Below are positions 58,309-64,000 of a stretch of DNA of 64,000 nucleotides, piece after piece. This stretch comes from Magicicada septendecula (Eukaryota; Arthropoda; Insecta; Hemiptera; Cicadidae), in NCBI GenBank assembly GCA_034769895.1, contig CM068373.1:196954134-197018133 (forward strand). The letters are read 5' to 3'. The translations under genes were made by a program, and so were the position numbers. How positions within the stretch are numbered: position 1 is the stretch's first letter; each line of letters opens with the position of its first letter. The notes below the pieces were generated by a model that was given only the letters and a program-made list of their open reading frames with translations, searched no databases and was not told the DNA's origin.

Positions 58309-58310
58309 AT

Positions 58311-58328
58311 TGGCGAATCCCTGCCAGG
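58311..58328 (+). promoter_or_regulatory. Primer-binding-site-like motif
   Basis: TGGCGAATCCCTGCCAGG follows the TTTACA end of repeat B after two bases, the expected position and style of an LTR-element primer site. The matching tRNA was not identified. Confidence 0.45.
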
Positions 58329-58532
58329 ATTTTTATGTAATGTTTATATAAATTAGGCCTGAAATTTGACACCAGGAAATAGGCTTGGTAGCGGCGGCAA
58401 TTTTTTAATAATTTGTACGTTATAAGATGTTCAAAATAGCACGTTTAAAAAAGTTTTTTGTTTGGTATCTAAACTCTCATTTATATCAATATTGCATTTT
58501 AATAAGTGTTTAATTAAAAATAATTAAAAAAC

Positions 58533-59900
58533 ATGGAGTATAATGAGAACGAGGTCAATTTGACTGACTCAACTGTTCTGAGTGAATCAAATTCAGTCAA
58601 CTCCTAGGTTAATAAAAGAAAGCAGTTTAACTGAGTCAGTTATAATGGGTAACGCGGGAGCAGAGTCCACTCCCATGGGAACCAAAGAAAAAGAAAGTAA
58701 TCAATCTGATGATCATGTGATGAGTTTTTTGCAACAGCAGTTTGCAAAGTTCGACATAAAATTTTAGGAACAAAGAAATGATATCAAGAAATTAAATAAT
58801 AAATGAAATAACGAAATGAGAAGTGGGAAAGAGATAGATATAAATTAAAGGAGAATAAAGAAAGTGAAAGTAAACCAGGTAAGCGATTTTGATAGTGAAA
58901 ATAATAATAATAATGATAATAAGTTAAGTGTAAATGAGAATATAAATAATTAAGGAATAGACGACAAGGTAAGTGATAATAGTGAAAATATAAGTGATAA
59001 TCATAATGGTGAGATAATGTTGAATAATAATAATAAAGATGTAGTTGAAAATGGCGTATCTAAGAGTGATACATTAAGTAATAGTAGTGACAAGAATATA
59101 ATAGGGAGTTGAGGTTAGTGATGAGGTAATAATAAGTGTTAATGAGCTTGAGAGAGAGTGGAGGGAGAGTTTAAGTGAGTAGGGGGGGCAAAGGGCAAAT
59201 TTTTCCTATGGTGTTAAGGCTTCACAAGTGTTTTTTGAGGATGAAAGTTCCTCTTGGGGAGATGTATGGTCTCCAAATAGTCCCTTTATGTTTTATGGTT
59301 TCCCTGGTAAAGCCAGGATGGGTTTTAATGATGTTGTATTGCCATTTGCGTGGAGTGAGAAAGTTCAGGAGGGTAGCGAGAAGTATTGTGAGAGAAAGAG
59401 GGAGAGAGAGATGTTCAAGGTAAATAGAGGTTATGAAGAGTTAGTGGAGAGATTAAATATTGAGAGAGTGGTTAATAATGAACTTACCTTGTGGAGTAAT
59501 TAGTGCAGTAAATGATAATAATGCTGTTTATAATGAGCACTTACCTGATAATGAAACTGGTTTAGTGGATGACGATAATAATGGTGAAATTGTAACCTAC
59601 TTAATTGTGACAAAAAATACTAAGGGCGACTGGACTATAAACGATGAAGACAGATTTTATGATATAATAATGTGGAATAATCCTGTAGATTATTGTTATG
59701 GCATTATGGTAAAAGGTGGAAATTTAAGTAGTCATTATATTAAAACTGATAATGTAATGAACTTAATTAAAAATGAATGGTGTATGAGTAATGTAAGATT
59801 GATTTTTGACGATGGAGGTTAGACATTTATTGTTAATGAACATTTAATTATTTTAGTTAATGGTTTAAATACTTATCAAATTTATGTAATGAGTTTTGGC
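58533..59900 (+). pseudogene. Gag-like or unknown coding remnant of the LTR element
   Basis: Several adjoining open stretches in plus orientation begin about 220 bp after the primer-site motif, the place of gag. The first part is acidic and hydrophilic (MEYNENEVNLTDSTVLSES), followed by a Q/N-rich segment, and there is a conspicuous Asn/Asp-rich stretch around 58880-59100. The later part (about 59200-59820) has normal composition (SPFMFYGFPGKARMGFNDVV; DRFYDIIMWNNPVDYCYGIM) but no motif I recognise and no zinc knuckle. Broken by several interruptions. Position, not sequence, suggests gag. Confidence 0.35.
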
Positions 59901-62226
59901 ACACAATGACCTTGGATATGACGTAGTGTATATAAATTTGTACTGGTGTTAATTGTACATATGTATTAGGTTATGTTGTTGTTATGATAAGGTATCAGAG
60001 GATACACTGTGTTATATGATGGGTAATCAACAACGTTAATAATTCTGATAGAGTGTATTATGATAATGAGGATTGATTGTTAGTATTAACTGACATTTAT
60101 GTAATGATGAATTTTATTATGAAATTAAATTAATTTGAGATGATTTAATTAATTTAAAAGGAAGCTGGTCGTAAATTTGAAAAATATGTTTAGATTTGAT
60201 TTGTATAATAAATGGTAACTGATTAAGGTTTGATGATTGAAGTAATCAATAGAGGATCAGAGTAGAAGTCATAATGAAAGATAAACAATGGGAATATTCA
60301 ATAGAAATTAAAACTAAAGTTGGGTAATGTTTGTAATTTTATTCAAACTGAAAGTTGGAATGTTTGTTTTAATGTAATATTGGTAATGTTTATTTTGAGC
60401 TGACGTATTTGTGAAACAAAGTGTTTATTTGAGTATCTTCCCCATTTTCGGGCGGTCATGGATTCACCGAACCCTGACCGTGGATTTGGCGTATCAGTAA
60501 CAAGTTATAGGGAGACTTATTGTACTCTGACCGTAGTTTATTTTTGAAATTGGTGTACTTAAAAACTTAACTGGAGGGGACAAGGGGAATCTGAAATAAC
60601 TTTGGAACTACGGCTATACACCTACAGAAAAGTGATAGACCACTTAAGGGCTTGTAAATAATTATTTTAGTAGGGTTACTGGTATCCTGTATACCAGTAA
60701 TGCCGAACTTAATGTAAAGCCGAAGCAAGGACGGGGTAAAATAAAAGGAAAAAAATGTTTACTCCCACCAGCTTCAGTCCTTGTGGAAGCAACTGGGCAA
60801 GACAGTCCAGCATTGGGAGGAAATAATGTAGTTGATGGGTGGTGGCAACTTTACATGCTATGAGGGAGAAATTTCATTTATGTGATTTGTGTAATATCAA
60901 GATTAGGCTAGTCCTTGAGGTCCCTTACACTATTGTAACGACGGGTTCAGGGGTTAAGGGATTTAGAAGGGGGGATATTAAGAAATGATGTGGGTGGAGG
61001 ATTTTAGAATAAATAATAAAAAAAAGAAGACTGATGATTAAATCATTATAATATGATTAATAATGAAGTAGTGAAATACGTATTTTGTTTACTATATCTG
61101 TTGAATTGTATAATTTTCTATTTTCGTATTATTCATGTTGTGTATTGTATACAGATAGCAGTGGTAATCTGCATTAATAATGAGGAAATTGAGATATAAA
61201 ATGAGATGTTTAAATGGAAAAGTAAGATGGAATTGTTGTTAAATTGAATTCATAATTGAATTAGTGAATATTTTTGGATATTTGAATTACAACTTTCAAG
61301 AGTATGTTAATGTTAGATGTTTGAAATAAAATGTATTATGTTGTGTTAAGGATATATATATTAAAACAATGTTATTTGTGCATTTAGATAGTTAAGACAA
61401 AAAGCCAGTACTTGGAAAAAGGCAAACCAGTTTTAAGGGTTTCTAAGAGGAAACCAAATCAGTTAAGGGTATGGAATAGTGAAAGGCCATTTATTGATGT
61501 TTTAATGGATTGTTACAGTCTGATGATACTGTGGTGGCGGCCCTGTGCTGGCCAGCGCGTCAGGCCAGGGACGTCTAGCACCTATCTGGCTTTATGGTGT
61601 TGGGATCCTGAGGCAGGAAGACCAGTAAAGTTATGCAGCTATGGCCACAACCACTGGATTAGGGGGGTGAGTAACCCATGATTTTAATAAGATAATAGGG
61701 GGGTCATGGCGCCATATCCGAGCTGATACTCTCAGAATTAGTCAATGAGATTTATGCTTCTACATAAAACCTCTCATTGAGGTGGTATTGTAACGGTACA
61801 AAAAGGGAAAATCATTTTTAATATTATGCAATAATTCACTATCTATGTAACCCTTGGTAAAATAAGTATTTAGAAATCTGAGTGGTATGACTAAGCGAGT
61901 ATGACGTAGGCATTGCCGTCTCAAACTAAATAAACCGAACCTTATAAGGCAAGGAATTTTTATGATCAGTCTGACGTCACGATGTTATTATGAGAGGAAC
62001 ACGTGTTTTCCAATATTGAAACGCAATTTTGGCTTCTACCAGCTTCCAGACTCTTCGATGGGCCCAGACGAGGCAGGAAGCGGGGATCAAGGAGAACCAC
62101 ATGACTGGCCCGGATAGTATACGATTGCCAGTCGCCATTCGCGGCAGTCGACAAACATCTTAAAGCCATGCAGTTGTGTTGAACCGAGCCCACAGGCAAA
62201 TTAAGTGTAGGCCTACAAAAAGCTGT
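59901..62226. other. Unassigned interior of the LTR region
   Basis: Mostly AT-rich without a recognisable pol domain. An open frame at 61412-61681 is Trp-rich and unidentified. From about 61789 (TGTAACGGTAC) to 62226 the sequence looks like LTR U3 with CpG-containing blocks, so repeat B at 62227 may be the end of an LTR starting near 61789. Confidence 0.3.
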
Positions 62227-62919
62227 GAATATGAATCTAAAACAGTTATAAATAATTCTCTTCATAAGGAAAATGCAATCGGAAAATTTAATTAACAATG
62301 TGGAACAATTTTTGAGTGTTGAAGCAAACAGTGAACGGCGAGTTATGGCGTAACATTTGGAATAACATCAACAGCTAAGTACTCGTAAAACTAGATCGAC
62401 TGGCCAACTTTTAATAACTATTTGTCTATTATTAAAACACTCCATTCAGAAATCATAATGAGATCTCAAATTTGAAGTACTGGTTCGCCTTAGTATAATT
62501 AATCAAGGTTAGTTTTGTTTAAATAATTATCATGATTGTTCACTATTGAGTGATTTGTTAACCAAAAGATGAATATGGTTAACAACCTTTGAATTGCTAA
62601 CTGAAAATAAAGTCAGATTTCAATATAACCATAACCATGTGGTCAGTGTAGTTATTGCGCTGAAACCAAACCTATTTTCTGCATCAAAATCTTGCCAAAA
62701 CGAGCCTGTGAAAACTTCTGAGTGAAGGGAACTAAGATTATCTAAATTATTCAAGTGTTTTTTAATGGGAATAGTAAGATCGTATATATATATATTAACC
62801 TCAAAATATATTAGTGGCCCTGTAATATTCTGGTGGAGTCTAAGGTAAGTGCGTAAAGAAGATCGCGGAAGTAAGTATTATAAAGGTCCGTGTTTTTGTA
62901 AAACGTGGGTAAGTTTACA
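62227..62919 (+). repeat. LTR-type direct repeat B, right copy
   Basis: Second copy of 57590-58308, ending GGGTAAGTTTACA. Here it is followed by integrase-tail coding sequence rather than by a primer site. Confidence 0.85.
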
Positions 62920-62949
62920 GGATGAAGATACTAAAATACCATGTAAGAG

Positions 62950-63159
62950 AAGGTATTGATAAAAAATAGACAACTACCCAGCTCAGCTGAAGGCATAGTA
63001 AAAAAGTTACTATTATTATACCATGGACCCTTTTTAGTTACCCAGGACAAAGGAAATAACACATATGAACTAACAACACCAGAAACAAATAAGGTAAAAA
63101 GGGTATATAACCAAGCTGAAATGAAAAGGTTCTATGAGACTTTAAGGAAAATTTTATAG
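62950..63159 (+). pseudogene. Integrase C-terminal tail of a Ty3/gypsy-type element
   Basis: The frame contains KLLLLYHGPFLVTQDKGNNT, YELTTPE and RVYNQAEMKRFYE, the pattern of the last module of Ty3/gypsy integrases (GPY/F-like GPF, then a short beta strand, then the YNxxxxKxFY ending). It ends about 65 bp before the LTR-type repeat A, with no room for an envelope gene. The rest of integrase is not present next to it. Confidence 0.6.
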
Positions 63160-63210
63160 CAGTTTATTTCAGTAACTTTACAAAACCATATTACTGAAAT
63201 AACCCGTCTT

Positions 63211-63224
63211 AAGGGGGGGCATTA
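63211..63224 (+). promoter_or_regulatory. Polypurine tract
   Basis: AAGGGGGGGCATTA lies directly before the TGTAACG start of repeat A, as a plus-strand primer should. Confidence 0.6.
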
Positions 63225-64000
63225 TGTAACGTGACGTTTCACTCAACATAAAAAACTGTCATAAAAATAATGAAGTACAAAACAGAAATAAGCCTATGTT
63301 ATGAAATAGATATATTCACAAGTAAAGTTAAAATCATTGTCAAATAAGATAAGAGAATAAAAGATCAAATGTATAGAATGAATGAACTTAATAATTATAT
63401 TTCCAGTAAACTGCATAATAAATCATGTATAGAATAAGTAAAAACAAAATGTAGAGCTAGCTGGATAACCAGTACATAGAAGTATGGCAACATAACCTAA
63501 AGAAAATGTAAGTTAAAAAAACTGTAAACCAGTAGTTATATATGATTCAGTAGTTATATCTGAGTGTAACTGATAGACACTTAGGCAATTAAAATAGAGA
63601 TCATTATATTATAAATGTATAATAAAAGTTTTATTTGTGTATAACAATATTATAATGTGTGGTAGTTGAGAAGTACTAATATTGAATGTTAACAGAATGA
63701 CAAAGATGTAAAGAAGAATGAGATGTAAATAATTTAGTAGTAGAAACGGTGACAGATAAACTGACTACTAGTTAATGCAATAATAAATAACTATTGTTGG
63801 TTATGGACAAGTTTATAATGTAATTAACCAGATAGTAACTAGGACAGAAAACCTACACTTATTTGTTAGGTAAAAAGAGACAATATTATGTGCAGAATTT
63901 GTAATAGTCAATGTCCAATATAAGAAGAAATAATATTTGTTACTAGATAAAGGTACGAGTAGTCGTAAATGTTTATTATGTACTAATAATAATGTAATTA
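63225..64000 (+). repeat. LTR-type direct repeat A, right copy, and following sequence
   Basis: Matches 52468-53064 as far as about 63822. The remaining bases to the window end have no partner on the left and may be LTR sequence lost or altered in the left copy. Confidence 0.75.

Larger units (their letters stand above)
52468..64000 (+). mobile_element. Composite LTR-retrotransposon region, rearranged, runs off the window
   Basis: Two direct-repeat families frame the region: A (52468-53064 and 63225-63822) and B (57590-58308 and 62227-62919). The left B copy ends TTTACA and is followed by a primer-site-like TGGCGAATCCCTGCC. The right A copy starts TGTAACGTGACG immediately after a polypurine tract. 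One reading is a single element whose very long 5' LTR starts with A and ends with B, swollen by the 1,055-bp triplication, with an extra B copy inside. Another is two nested elements. A gag-like stretch and an integrase tail remain, most of pol is absent, and many interruptions are present. Confidence 0.5.

Noticed and set aside
1-64000. CRISPR arrays, bacterial operons, riboswitches
   Set aside because: Repeats present are microsatellites, a minisatellite, LTRs and a kilobase-scale triplication. None has the spacer-repeat format, and the whole context is eukaryotic.
1-64000. tRNA and rRNA genes
   Set aside because: GGTTCGA-like phrases (for example near 14619 and 37657) lack paired acceptor stems and a matching A box. 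No rRNA stretch was recognised.

Overview
The window looks like nuclear DNA of an insect, probably one with a large, AT-rich, transposon-laden (perhaps hemimetabolous) genome. The evidence is a single-exon insect-type gustatory receptor, Ty3/gypsy and BEL/Pao LTR elements, Penelope-like elements carrying hammerhead ribozymes, a mariner relic, a primer-binding site matching the insect initiator tRNA-Met, many CA/GT microsatellites, and no bacterial-style gene packing. The species cannot be fixed from the sequence alone.

Layout. 1-3.7 kb: AT-rich DNA holding the 3' end of a Penelope-like element (1221-1930) flanked by inverted copies of a hammerhead ribozyme, and a dispersed TIR repeat (3216-3662). 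3741-4904 (-): gustatory receptor, one of only two convincing host genes. 5.4-6.1 kb: a degenerate 31-bp minisatellite. 6394-6630: a TATA/Inr core promoter preceded by heat-shock-element-like motifs, with no recognisable gene after it. 6791-9313: a solo LTR with a 4-bp target duplication (ATTG). 9.3-22 kb: mostly unrecognised, with a possible galactose-binding-domain pseudo-exon, a mariner relic near 20 kb and a GC-rich patch at 20.7-21.4 kb.

22115-32435: a full-length, young Ty3/gypsy element with LTRs of about 2.15 kb, ATAG target duplication, initiator-Met PBS, an open gag with a SAP-like N-terminus and one zinc knuckle, a pol with about three interruptions, and a polypurine tract. The solo LTR at 6.8 kb is a diverged relative. 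33447-34805: a second Penelope-like element arranged as a large inverted repeat, with GIY-YIG motifs and a hammerhead ribozyme in each arm. 37.2-38.6 kb: LTR-like sequence. 40495-43917: a 5'-truncated BEL/Pao element. 43.9-49.4 kb (-): an old, heavily broken Ty3/gypsy-type relic split by a 1.2-kb DNA transposon (47117-48315).

50402-52240 (-): a 20-finger C2H2 zinc-finger protein, the second host gene. 52468-64000: a complicated LTR-element region with two families of direct repeats, a 1,055-bp sequence in three tandem copies (53855-57020), a PBS, a gag-like stretch and an integrase tail just before a polypurine tract. It runs off the right edge.

The two host genes are unrelated in function. 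The rest of the story is layered transposition. The most notable signals are the paired hammerhead ribozymes of the two Penelope-like elements, the orphan heat-shock-type promoter, the 31-bp minisatellite, the homogenised zinc-finger array with C2HC variants, and the 1,055-bp triplication.
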